Virus record (IMG/VR): IMGVR_UViG_3300028897_000119
Coordinates: 1 to 54,700 of that record
Source: a virus
Length of the DNA: 54,700 nucleotides
Direction: 5' to 3' (one strand)
Part shown: positions 20,474 to 28,459 of the stretch, in pieces
Layout: every line of letters begins with the position of its first letter
How positions within the stretch are numbered: position 1 is the stretch's first letter
The notes under the pieces: generated by a model
What the model saw: the letters and a program-made list of their open reading frames with translations, nothing else
What the model was told of the DNA's origin: nothing
Database searches by the model: none
Program-made: the position numbers and the translations under genes

Positions 20474-21118
20474 ATGCCGACGAAACTGACGCTTTACAAT
20501 GGTGCCCTCAGCATCATTGGTGAGCGCAAGCTCGCAGATCTCACCGAAAACCGTGAGCCGCGCTACAAGCTCGACGACATATGGGACAACGATCTTGTCC
20601 GGCGTGTCCTGCAGATGGGGCAGTGGAATTTCGCCAAGCGCACGGTCGAATTGGGGTCGTCGCCATCGGTGACACCCTCGTTCGGCTACCAGTACGCATT
20701 CGACAAGCCAGCCGATTTCGTGCGCACGATCATGGTGGCGCACGATCAATACTTCAACATCCCGATCACGCGCTACTCGGACGAGGGAGCGTGGATATTC
20801 TGCGATCAGGAGACGATCTACTTCGCCTACGTCTCGGATGACACTCAGTGGGGTTCCGACTTCACCTTGTGGCCGCCGAATTTCACGGAGATGGTCGAGC
20901 ACTATCTCGCCTACAAGGTGGCGCCGCGCATCACCGGCATGGACTTCAATGAGCGCGAGCTCGAGCGCAAGTGGAAAACATGGCTGGCCGAGGCCAAGGC
21001 TACCGATGCGATGGAGTCGCCGGCGAAGTTCCCGCCGAAAGGCGGTTGGGCGCGTAGCCGGCAAGGGTTCCGTGGAGGCAGTCGCGATCGCGGCAACCGT
21101 GGCCAGCTCATAGGCTGA
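20474..21118 (+). CDS. Tail tubular protein A / adaptor, T7 gp11-like
   Basis: A 214-residue protein from ATG 20474 (TTGGAGGACTGAT upstream). The opening LTLYNGALSIIGERKLADLTENREPRYKLDDIWDNDLVRRVLQMGQWNFAKR is characteristic of podovirus tail tubular protein A, as is the FAYVSDDTQW...FTEMVEHYLAYKVAPRI segment. It forms the 12-fold adaptor ring between portal and nozzle. The C-terminus is Arg/Gly-rich. Its stop overlaps the tail nozzle gene start. Confidence 0.9.
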   Translation: MPTKLTLYNGALSIIGERKLADLTENREPRYKLDDIWDNDLVRRVLQMGQWNFAKRTVELGSSPSVTPSFGYQYAFDKPADFVRTIMVAHDQYFNIPITRYSDEGAWIFCDQETIYFAYVSDDTQWGSDFTLWPPNFTEMVEHYLAYKVAPRITGMDFNERELERKWKTWLAEAKATDAMESPAKFPPKGGWARSRQGFRGGSRDRGNRGQLIG

Positions 21119-23892
21119 TGGCCAAGCAAGATAAAATGCTGCTCGCCTTCAACCGAGGGGTGGTGTCCTCGAGGGGGCTGGCGCGCGTAGATCTCGAGCG
21201 CATGGCGATGTCGGCCGAGATCCAAAAGAATTTCGTGCCCAGGGTACTCGGCTCCATGATGCTGCGCCCCGGCACCGCCTACATCGGAAGCTGCTACGAG
21301 GATCTCAACCGAGTGCGTCAGCTTCCGTTCGTGTTCGGCGTCGATGACACGGCACTGGTCGAGCTCAATTCCGGCGGTGTCGCGCGGATCCGTATTGACG
21401 ATCAGCTCCTCGAGCGCGTTGCGGTCTCGACGACGATCACCAATGGCGGTTTTGGCAGCGGCCTGACCGGATGGATCGACGCCTCGGATCCCGGTGCGTT
21501 CGCGTGGAATGATGGCGGCATCAACGCGATCCTGCGCGGCAACGGCACCAATTACGCGCGTATCCGGCAGCAGGTTACGGTGGCCGTGCCTGACCAGTTT
21601 GTCGCGCACGGTATCAGGATCTCATGCGGCACTGGCACGGTGTTCCGTGTCGGCTCGAGCGCCGGCGACGATGACTACATCCCCGAGCAGATTCTTAACG
21701 GCGGCACCTACGACTTTGAGTTCACTCCGGGCGGCGATTTCTGGATCGAGCTGGCGAACGGCAAGGACTACAACGTCTTTGTCAACGACATCAACATCTC
21801 CGGCGCTGGTCCGGTGCTGTTCTTCCACCCGTACTCGAGCGATCAGGACATCCTCAACGTGCGCTATGACCAGTCCGGCGACGTCATGTACCTCGCCTGC
21901 AAGGACACGGATCAGCGCAAAATCGAGCGCCGCTTCAATTCCCGATCCTGGGGCATCGTCACCTACCGGCCGGAAAACGGGCCGTTCAAGGTGCAGAACA
22001 CCGGCCCGATTGCGATGTCAGTGTCAGCGATTCAGGGCGATGCGGACTGGTCGCTCAGCTTCGAGCAGGCGCCAGTCATCCTGACCGCTACCGCGCCTTA
22101 CTTCGAGGCGCCGCAACATCACGGCGCCCTGTTCCGTCTCGAGAGCTCCGGTCAGGTGGTGACTGAATCAATCACCTCACCGCCGTCCGATGAGTGGACC
22201 AATCCGATCCGCGTCACCGGCAGCGAGGAGGCGCGCCGCTTCGGCATCATCATCGAGGGCACGTTCACGGCGACGGTGACGCTGCAGTTCGCGTTCACCG
22301 AGGATGGTCCGTGGAATGACCAAGGCACCACATGGACTGCACCGACAGACACCAGCTTCCTCGATGGTCAGGACGGTCAGATCATCTATTACCGCATCGG
22401 CGTCAAGGTGGCCGATTACACCAGCGGCACGGTCACGGTCACGCTGAACTATTCCGGCGGCTCGATTCAGGGCATTTGCAGGGTCTACGAGGTGACGAGC
22501 TCGACCACGGCGAAAGTGCGAGTCCTGCAGCCGTTCGGCAACTTGCTGCCGACAAAGGACTGGTGGGAGGGCGAGTGGTCGAATCAATCCGGCTGGCCGT
22601 CAGCCGTGGCGATTCACGAGGGCCGGCTCGCGTGGGGCGGCAACGAGAAGCTCATCCTGTCGGAGTCCGATAATTTCGAGTCCTTCGATGACCAGCTCGA
22701 GGGCGACGCGCGCACGATCTCGAGAACCATTGGCCAGGGCCCGATCCGCGACATCAACTGGTTGTTGTCAATGGCGCGCCTGCTCATCGGCACGACTGAC
22801 AATTCACACAACGTCGCCGCGATGCGCATGGACGGCAATAACCCACTGTCGGCGAGATCCTCGAATTTCGATGAGCCGCTGACGGTCTCGAATTTCAACA
22901 TCAAGACGATCAGCTCAAAGGCGGTATTTGTCGATCGCACCGAGCAGCGTCTTTACGAGCTCCTGTATGACATCGACGTTCAGGACTACAAGAGCGTCGA
23001 TCTGTCGGTCTACGCGCCGGACTTCAACGTCGCCGGCATCACGCACATTGCCGTGCAGATGAAACCTGATGTGCGCATTCATTGCGTCCGTGAGGACGGC
23101 ACTGTCGGGATGCTGGTCTACGACAGGCTCGAAAATGTGATCTGCTGGATCGACATTGAGATGGGGCTCTATAACTCCGTGCCGAATGGGTGGGTCGAGG
23201 ATGTTTGTGTGCTCCCCGGCAGGGAGGAGGATCAGGTCTATTACACGGTGATCCGCAACACCGGACCCTCCGGCTTGGGCGAGGAGCGTTATCTCGAGAA
23301 GTGGGCGCTCGAGTCCGAGGCCATTGGCGGTGCGATCAACAAGTGCGTCGATTCGCATGTCGTCTACGATGGCGCGCCGACATCACTGCTCACCGGCCTC
23401 GATCATCTACAGGGCCTCACGGTGAGCATATGGGCTGACGGCGCCGACAAGGGCACGGCTCAGGTGACGATCTTCGGTACTCCGGGCGAGCTCGATCTCT
23501 CCGGTCTCGCTGGTGCGCCATTCTCTCAGGTCGTTGTCGGCCTGCCTTACACGGCGCAGTTCAAGTCAACCAAGCTCGGCGACATCAATGGCCTGAGCTT
23601 GCTCGAGGAAAAGAAAATCAATCGGATCGGCTTCATTGCTGAAAACCTGCACCACCAGGGTTTGCAGTACGGACCCGATTTCAACAACCTCTACGATCTG
23701 CCAGCGGTCGAGGACGCTCAGGTAACGCCTGCGGACACGATCTATGGTCGGTATCACGAGGGGCAGTTCGGTTTTGGTGGTGAGTGGGATTCGGATTCGA
23801 GAATATGCCTGCAAGCGCAGTCGCCGAGGCCGTGTACGATTCTGGCGGCATTAGCCGAGATGGAGTCGATCGAGAAACGCGGCCGGAGATAA
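21118..23892 (+). CDS. Tail tubular protein B / nozzle-like protein (924 aa)
   Basis: A 924-residue protein directly after tail tubular A with a TGATG overlap. The N-terminus (LLAFNRGVVSSRGLARVDLERMAMSAEIQKNFVPRVLGSMMLRPGTAYIG) is the standard opening of podovirus nozzle proteins, and PTKDWWEGEWSNQSGWPSAVAIHEGRLAWGGNEKLILSESDNFESF is a conserved beta-propeller core. An inserted beta domain (about residues 110-240) and a tail segment near 780-830 follow. It makes the hexameric tail nozzle, holding back DNA and carrying fibres. Confidence 0.9.
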   Translation: MAKQDKMLLAFNRGVVSSRGLARVDLERMAMSAEIQKNFVPRVLGSMMLRPGTAYIGSCYEDLNRVRQLPFVFGVDDTALVELNSGGVARIRIDDQLLERVAVSTTITNGGFGSGLTGWIDASDPGAFAWNDGGINAILRGNGTNYARIRQQVTVAVPDQFVAHGIRISCGTGTVFRVGSSAGDDDYIPEQILNGGTYDFEFTPGGDFWIELANGKDYNVFVNDINISGAGPVLFFHPYSSDQDILNVRYDQSGDVMYLACKDTDQRKIERRFNSRSWGIVTYRPENGPFKVQNTGPIAMSVSAIQGDADWSLSFEQAPVILTATAPYFEAPQHHGALFRLESSGQVVTESITSPPSDEWTNPIRVTGSEEARRFGIIIEGTFTATVTLQFAFTEDGPWNDQGTTWTAPTDTSFLDGQDGQIIYYRIGVKVADYTSGTVTVTLNYSGGSIQGICRVYEVTSSTTAKVRVLQPFGNLLPTKDWWEGEWSNQSGWPSAVAIHEGRLAWGGNEKLILSESDNFESFDDQLEGDARTISRTIGQGPIRDINWLLSMARLLIGTTDNSHNVAAMRMDGNNPLSARSSNFDEPLTVSNFNIKTISSKAVFVDRTEQRLYELLYDIDVQDYKSVDLSVYAPDFNVAGITHIAVQMKPDVRIHCVREDGTVGMLVYDRLENVICWIDIEMGLYNSVPNGWVEDVCVLPGREEDQVYYTVIRNTGPSGLGEERYLEKWALESEAIGGAINKCVDSHVVYDGAPTSLLTGLDHLQGLTVSIWADGADKGTAQVTIFGTPGELDLSGLAGAPFSQVVVGLPYTAQFKSTKLGDINGLSLLEEKKINRIGFIAENLHHQGLQYGPDFNNLYDLPAVEDAQVTPADTIYGRYHEGQFGFGGEWDSDSRICLQAQSPRPCTILAALAEMESIEKRGRR

Positions 23893-24230
23893 CGTGGCGT
23901 CTCGCCACGGCTGATGATGTTCGGGACTACTACGGCAAGATCCCGAACACGCTGCGCGCCTATGCCGTGTTCATGGACGGCAAGGTCGAGGGACTGGTAG
24001 GCGTCTCCCGCGAGCGCGACTACGGCATCTATTTTTCGGATCACTCGGAGAAGCTGCGCCCCTACCTGAATTCGATTACAGTTATGCGCGCAATCAGGGC
24101 GAGCCTGGATCTCGTCGATCAGTACCGGGGGCCGGTCATGTCAATTGCTACGGACGCCGAGGCTTGCAGATTGCTGCATCGCCTCGGTTTCACACACCTA
24201 CATGGAGCGTGGTACGGATGGCTCAACTAG
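23805..24230 (+). CDS. GNAT-like protein in the virion gene cluster (141 aa)
   Basis: ATG 23805 lies in the end of the nozzle gene. Residues from about 30 (WRLATADDVRDYYG, then VFMDGKVEGLVGVSRERDYGIYFSDHSEKLRP, then LLHRLGFTHLHGAWYGWL) follow the order of a GNAT acyltransferase fold, although the acetyl-CoA loop RxxGxG/A is not evident, so it may be a structural relative. Podoviruses often carry such a gene before the first ejection protein (in the T7 gp13 position). Overlaps on both sides tie it to virion assembly. Confidence 0.7.
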   Translation: MPASAVAEAVYDSGGISRDGVDRETRPEITWRLATADDVRDYYGKIPNTLRAYAVFMDGKVEGLVGVSRERDYGIYFSDHSEKLRPYLNSITVMRAIRASLDLVDQYRGPVMSIATDAEACRLLHRLGFTHLHGAWYGWLN

Positions 24231-24763
24231 CGATAGTGGCAGCGGTCGTCGCCGGTGCCGGTCAAGCCTACAAGGCGTATCAGACCAAGAAGCTCAAGGA
24301 TCAGGAGGCCAAGGGCTACCGCGAGGCGGCTACTCGTCGCATGGCGGCGGCGACCCGCGAAGCCGGCGAGGAGGAGCGCAATCGCAAGCGCATTCATTCG
24401 CGCGCCATTGCGGTCAGTGCAGCCTCCGGTGCTGGCGTCGATGATCCGAGCATTGTCGCGCTGCTCGGCGATCTCAATGCCGAGGGCGAATACCGCGTAA
24501 TGTCGCGGCTATGGGCCGGCCAGAATGATGCCGAGGGCCTGCAGTTCCGTGCTGAGGCGGCCGAGCGTGAGGGCAAGACAGCAATCAAGATCGGCGTCGT
24601 CAATACGATCACGGCGGCCATGTCCACGTATTCAGCATTCGGCGGCAGCTTCGGCGGCGGTGGTGGTGGTGGCGCAAGCGGCTACAGCGTGACGACATCG
24701 CAACCGGGAGGCATGGAAATTCCGGGTTACGGTTACACCTCGACAGGAGCGATGAACGCATGA
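24218..24763 (+). CDS. Internal virion / ejection protein, T7 gp14-like
   Basis: ATG 24218 (GGAG upstream) overlaps the previous gene by 13 bases. The 181-residue protein starts with an apolar Ala-rich segment (AQLAIVAAVVAGAGQAYKAYQ), then a long charged helix with many Arg/Glu, then SAASGAGVDDPSIVALLGDLNAEGEYR, and a Gly-rich loop (FGGGGGGG) near 145. This arrangement is typical of T7 gp14-class proteins that leave the capsid first and enter the outer membrane during DNA ejection. Confidence 0.8.
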   Translation: MAQLAIVAAVVAGAGQAYKAYQTKKLKDQEAKGYREAATRRMAAATREAGEEERNRKRIHSRAIAVSAASGAGVDDPSIVALLGDLNAEGEYRVMSRLWAGQNDAEGLQFRAEAAEREGKTAIKIGVVNTITAAMSTYSAFGGSFGGGGGGGASGYSVTTSQPGGMEIPGYGYTSTGAMNA

Positions 24764-25857
24764 CCGCGCAAAAGAATTTCCGCTCCGATAGCTTCGTCTC
24801 TGGCCTCGCCATCAAGGCGCCATGCCAGCATCTCGCGACGACACCGATCACGCTGAGCGGAGAATACTTCCCGTACAGCGTCGGCGATCGAGTTCTGGTC
24901 ACGGCTCAGGCCGATCCGATTCAGAATGGCATATGGGTGTGCGAGACGTCAGCATGGCAGCGCGCCGGCGACTTCGACGGCAATCGGGATCTTGTCGGCG
25001 GCACACTGGTTCCTGTCGATGACGGTGCCGGCGCACTGGTGCTCTACCAGCTCGACGGTGCAATTGCGGAGATCCTCGAGCCGGACGTCGATGCGCTGAC
25101 GTTCACGCTGTATCTGGTGGGGTCAGGCGGCGGTGGCGGCGACGATCTGCAGGCAGTGACAACGGTCGGCAACACGACCGATCAGGGCATCGTCATTCAG
25201 ACCGGCGCCTCGCTGATTATTCAGACGCCGGACAATCTCGACACGATCACGTTCCGCGTCAATGACACCGAGCAGCCGTTTCCGTTCCTCGAGGTGCTCG
25301 GCAGCGCAGCGGTCGAGGTCATGCGGTTCAACGAGCCATTCTGGTCAACTGGCAACGGTATCTTTATCAGCGGCGTCGGCACTCGGCGGTTCGCCTTCTA
25401 CGGCTATGGCGACGCGATTGAAGGCAGCATCGCACAGGACGGCAGCAGCAACATCACGGTCACGGCGCTCGGTGATTTCGAGATCATCACCGGCGGCAAC
25501 ATCAATCTGAACAGCTACCCGATCCTCGATTTCACCATCAAGCAGCAAACGGTCATAGCGAACGGCGGTGGCATCACCATCAACTACGCACTCGGTCAGT
25601 CGGTGTGGCTCATCGTCAATCAGGACATTCCGAGCATCACATTCAGCAATCTGCCGATTTCCGGCGAGCTGGCGCAGATGGAGATTGAGGTGCTGATGAA
25701 CGGCCCGCAGCGCACGATCACATGGCCGGTATCGTTCGAGTGGCCAGGAGGCAATGCACTGCCGGATCCGGCGCCGAATGACACGGCGTTACTCGCAATT
25801 CGCTCTCGTGACGGAGGTTCGACATGGCTCGCCACATTTGCCGAGGCATTTGCGTGA
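24760..25857 (+). CDS. Tail fibre-like protein 1 (365 aa)
   Basis: A 365-residue beta-rich protein, ATGA-coupled to the ejection gene. Its first ~130 residues (FVSGLAIKAPCQHLATT..., YSVGDRVLVTAQADPIQNGIWVCETSAWQRAGDFDGNRDLVGGTLVPV, then DLQAVTTVGNTT) match the N-terminus of the 1496-residue fibre at 43535 closely. That points to a shared anchor domain bound to the same tail partner. The rest is beta-solenoid-like, with a C-terminal ALLAIRSRDGGSTWLATFA motif common at the ends of short phage fibres. Probably a receptor-binding fibre. Confidence 0.75.
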   Translation: MTAQKNFRSDSFVSGLAIKAPCQHLATTPITLSGEYFPYSVGDRVLVTAQADPIQNGIWVCETSAWQRAGDFDGNRDLVGGTLVPVDDGAGALVLYQLDGAIAEILEPDVDALTFTLYLVGSGGGGGDDLQAVTTVGNTTDQGIVIQTGASLIIQTPDNLDTITFRVNDTEQPFPFLEVLGSAAVEVMRFNEPFWSTGNGIFISGVGTRRFAFYGYGDAIEGSIAQDGSSNITVTALGDFEIITGGNINLNSYPILDFTIKQQTVIANGGGITINYALGQSVWLIVNQDIPSITFSNLPISGELAQMEIEVLMNGPQRTITWPVSFEWPGGNALPDPAPNDTALLAIRSRDGGSTWLATFAEAFA

Positions 25858-26606
25858 AGCTATTGCTCGGATCAGTGCTTGGCGGCGCGGCTGCTCCTAC
25901 TGGTGGTTACACCGGCTTTGTCGAGGGCACACCGATCGCGCTGCCGGTCGGCAGTTTTGTCGGCAATGCTGAGCGCACGGTTGCAGCGCCGCCACGATCT
26001 GTCGGCGACATTATGATCGCTATTGCCGCAAACGGGCCGAATGTTCCTGGCATGGGTTCGGTCACGCTGCGCACACCGACATTTCAGATCTGGTCAAGCA
26101 CTGGCGGCGTCCTGAATTTCAATTCGCTGCAGAGTCGATTCAACCTCGGTATTTTTCCGCGCATTGCGACCGGAGACTCAGAAGATAACTGCCTGATATT
26201 CGGTCAGGGATCGCCGTCGATCCTGCATGTCATCGTGCTTACCGGCAATCAGTATGCTGGCGCGCTCAGCGGCATCACGGTTGACAACGAGAATTCACAG
26301 AATACGTCCGACAGCGCATTGTTCCGCGAAAATATGCCGGGGGCTGCACTTTGGACATTCAAGATCGCGGCGTCCATCAAGGACAATACTGCCGACGACA
26401 CGGTCGATGTGGTTGGTGTCGATAGTGGCGCGACGTTTATGCGCGGCATCAATACAGGTCTCAATTTCAATTCGATGTCGATGGGCATTGCTTACAGGAT
26501 CGAGCCTGCCGTATTCGATCCCGGTGTCGGTAATTTCTCAGAATCAGGTGGGCTGACGGCATTCTCGACATCGGTATCCGCAACATTCAGGAGTGGTGAC
26601 AGCTAA
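25854..26606 (+). CDS. Unknown structural protein (250 aa)
   Basis: GTG 25854 overlaps the previous stop (GTGA) with GAGGC upstream; earlier ATG codons are in the fibre's coding region without a ribosome site. The opening KLLLGSVLGGAAAPTGGYTGFVEGTPIALPVGSFV and the later PRSVGDIMIAIAANG...ILHVIVLTGNQYAGALSGITVDNEN suggest a beta-sandwich, perhaps lectin-like. It is likely a fibre tip or an accessory attached to fibre 1. The family is not recognised. Confidence 0.65.
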   Translation: MKLLLGSVLGGAAAPTGGYTGFVEGTPIALPVGSFVGNAERTVAAPPRSVGDIMIAIAANGPNVPGMGSVTLRTPTFQIWSSTGGVLNFNSLQSRFNLGIFPRIATGDSEDNCLIFGQGSPSILHVIVLTGNQYAGALSGITVDNENSQNTSDSALFRENMPGAALWTFKIAASIKDNTADDTVDVVGVDSGATFMRGINTGLNFNSMSMGIAYRIEPAVFDPGVGNFSESGGLTAFSTSVSATFRSGDS

Positions 26607-28459
26607 TGGCAAGGCTACCGACAGTTGAGGACTACGGCGCACGGCCAAGCCTGCGCTCGAATCGCATCGACTTACCCGACAAGAGCGGCGTCGAGCTGGC
26701 TGACGCGCTGAATCGTTCGATTGCCACGTTCGTCAACATGGCAGCCGAGAAAAAGCAAAAGAATGATCGGCTGCAATACGCGCTGGCGAAAAACGCACTC
26801 ATCGACGCCGAGCTCGAGGAGCGCGAGGCGCTCAAGGACGATCCCGATACCGAGACGCATGATCGTCGCTATCGGGAGGCCACTGCTCGCCGGCGAGAGG
26901 AGGTCTTTGGTCGGTACGCAATGGACCCGAGCGATCAGGAGCTACTGACCGCTGAGTCCGAGGTCATCTTCGAGCGTGGCGCAGTCTCCGTAAATGACCG
27001 CGCGCGTGAGGTGCGCAACGAAAAACGTCTCGTCGAGCTCGATGGCAACCTGCGTCGCAATGCCGAGCGCATTCGGCTGGCTGACCCGAACACCGCCAAT
27101 GATCTGATGTTTACGACGCTCGATCAGGTGGACGCGGCCGTTGAGCAAACTGGCCTCGATCCGCTCGAGGCCGAGAAGATGAAACAGGGTTTCGTGCAGG
27201 AGGTCGCCCAGGACCGGCTCACGGTCATGGATCCCGAGGTGCGCGTCAAGGAGCTCGAGCGATCGCTGATGACGCGGCGCACCGATGGGCCGATCACGCA
27301 GGAGGACATTCGCGAGGGCAAGGGCTCTGGTTCGATTGCTGACTTCCTGCCGGCAGACACGGTCAAGAAGATGCTCGATGCGACCAAGGAGGAGCTGAAA
27401 ACCGAGAACGTCAAAGGCGACGTCTACGACATCATCGACACGGTCACGCGCATGTATGGCGAGACCGATGCCGCGAGCCTGTCGCTGCGCAAGCGCAAGG
27501 CGCGCGAGATGCTCGATCGTAATGATCCTGATTACGCGCAAAAGCGTGACTTCCTCGAGATGGAGCTGACGCAGCGCAACAACGAGGACAAGGCTGTCGA
27601 TGAGATGGCGCGCGACGAGATCGTCACCACACTGTCGCAGGCCATCGAGGGCGGTGCGAGCTACGGTCAGCTCGACTCCGGCTTGCTGTCGCTACTCGAT
27701 GTGCCGACCAAGAATCAGCTCCGGGTGTACGCCGAGCGGTGGCAGGACAATGACGGCTTCGCCGAATCCACGAATGAGGATATGTATTACGCATGGACCC
27801 GGATGCCGCAGGGTCAGCGCGCCAAGCTGAATATCAACACGCCGGAGTGGAAAACGCAGTTCACGCGCGAGGACTGGAACAGGCTCGCGACTGAGCAAAA
27901 GGTCATTCAGGACGCGCAGGCGACCGGCAAGGATCCGAACATCTATCGCGGCGATCCCGATGACGAGGTGCTGCGCGGATTGCTGGTCGGTCCCTCCGGC
28001 ATGTTCAAGCGGGTGCCGCCTCCGGGCACCGCCGAATACGAGCGGTATCTGCGCATCGACACCGAGGTCAACAAGCGTCTCGTGGACGAGTCGCTGCGCA
28101 AGTACAACCAGACTGGCTCCGGCTACCTGTCGCCGCAGGAGGTCCGCGAGATCACTGCGCAGACCGTGGCTGAGCGCGTATTCGTGCGCGAGATCGGCAC
28201 CGATCCCGAGCGCGTCGCAGCCGGTCTCACCGAGGACGAGAAAAAGAAAGCCTACATCCCGATCGAAAAGGCTCAGGCTCAGATCGTGGATACCGATGGC
28301 CAGGGCCGTCCGCTGTCGTTCGCCGACTACGCTCGCAATCTGGCCGAGTCGGCCGGCAAGGAAATCGACGACAAGGACATCGAGGAGGCGTACTACTACT
28401 ACGTCACCGGCGACACTGCCGCCGCCAAGTCTCGGATCCTCGGCATAGGTGACTACTGA
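26606..28459 (+). CDS. Large internal virion protein, T7 gp15-like
   Basis: A 617-residue, highly charged, almost fully helical protein (TAATG start at 26606). Its length, position after the gp14-like gene and coiled-coil segments (AAEKKQKNDRLQYALAKNALIDAELEEREALKDDPDTETHDRRYREATARRREEVFG) fit the T7 gp15 class, which forms a periplasmic tunnel during ejection. No enzymatic motif is visible. The stop overlaps the following gene. Confidence 0.75.
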   Translation: MARLPTVEDYGARPSLRSNRIDLPDKSGVELADALNRSIATFVNMAAEKKQKNDRLQYALAKNALIDAELEEREALKDDPDTETHDRRYREATARRREEVFGRYAMDPSDQELLTAESEVIFERGAVSVNDRAREVRNEKRLVELDGNLRRNAERIRLADPNTANDLMFTTLDQVDAAVEQTGLDPLEAEKMKQGFVQEVAQDRLTVMDPEVRVKELERSLMTRRTDGPITQEDIREGKGSGSIADFLPADTVKKMLDATKEELKTENVKGDVYDIIDTVTRMYGETDAASLSLRKRKAREMLDRNDPDYAQKRDFLEMELTQRNNEDKAVDEMARDEIVTTLSQAIEGGASYGQLDSGLLSLLDVPTKNQLRVYAERWQDNDGFAESTNEDMYYAWTRMPQGQRAKLNINTPEWKTQFTREDWNRLATEQKVIQDAQATGKDPNIYRGDPDDEVLRGLLVGPSGMFKRVPPPGTAEYERYLRIDTEVNKRLVDESLRKYNQTGSGYLSPQEVREITAQTVAERVFVREIGTDPERVAAGLTEDEKKKAYIPIEKAQAQIVDTDGQGRPLSFADYARNLAESAGKEIDDKDIEEAYYYYVTGDTAAAKSRILGIGDY

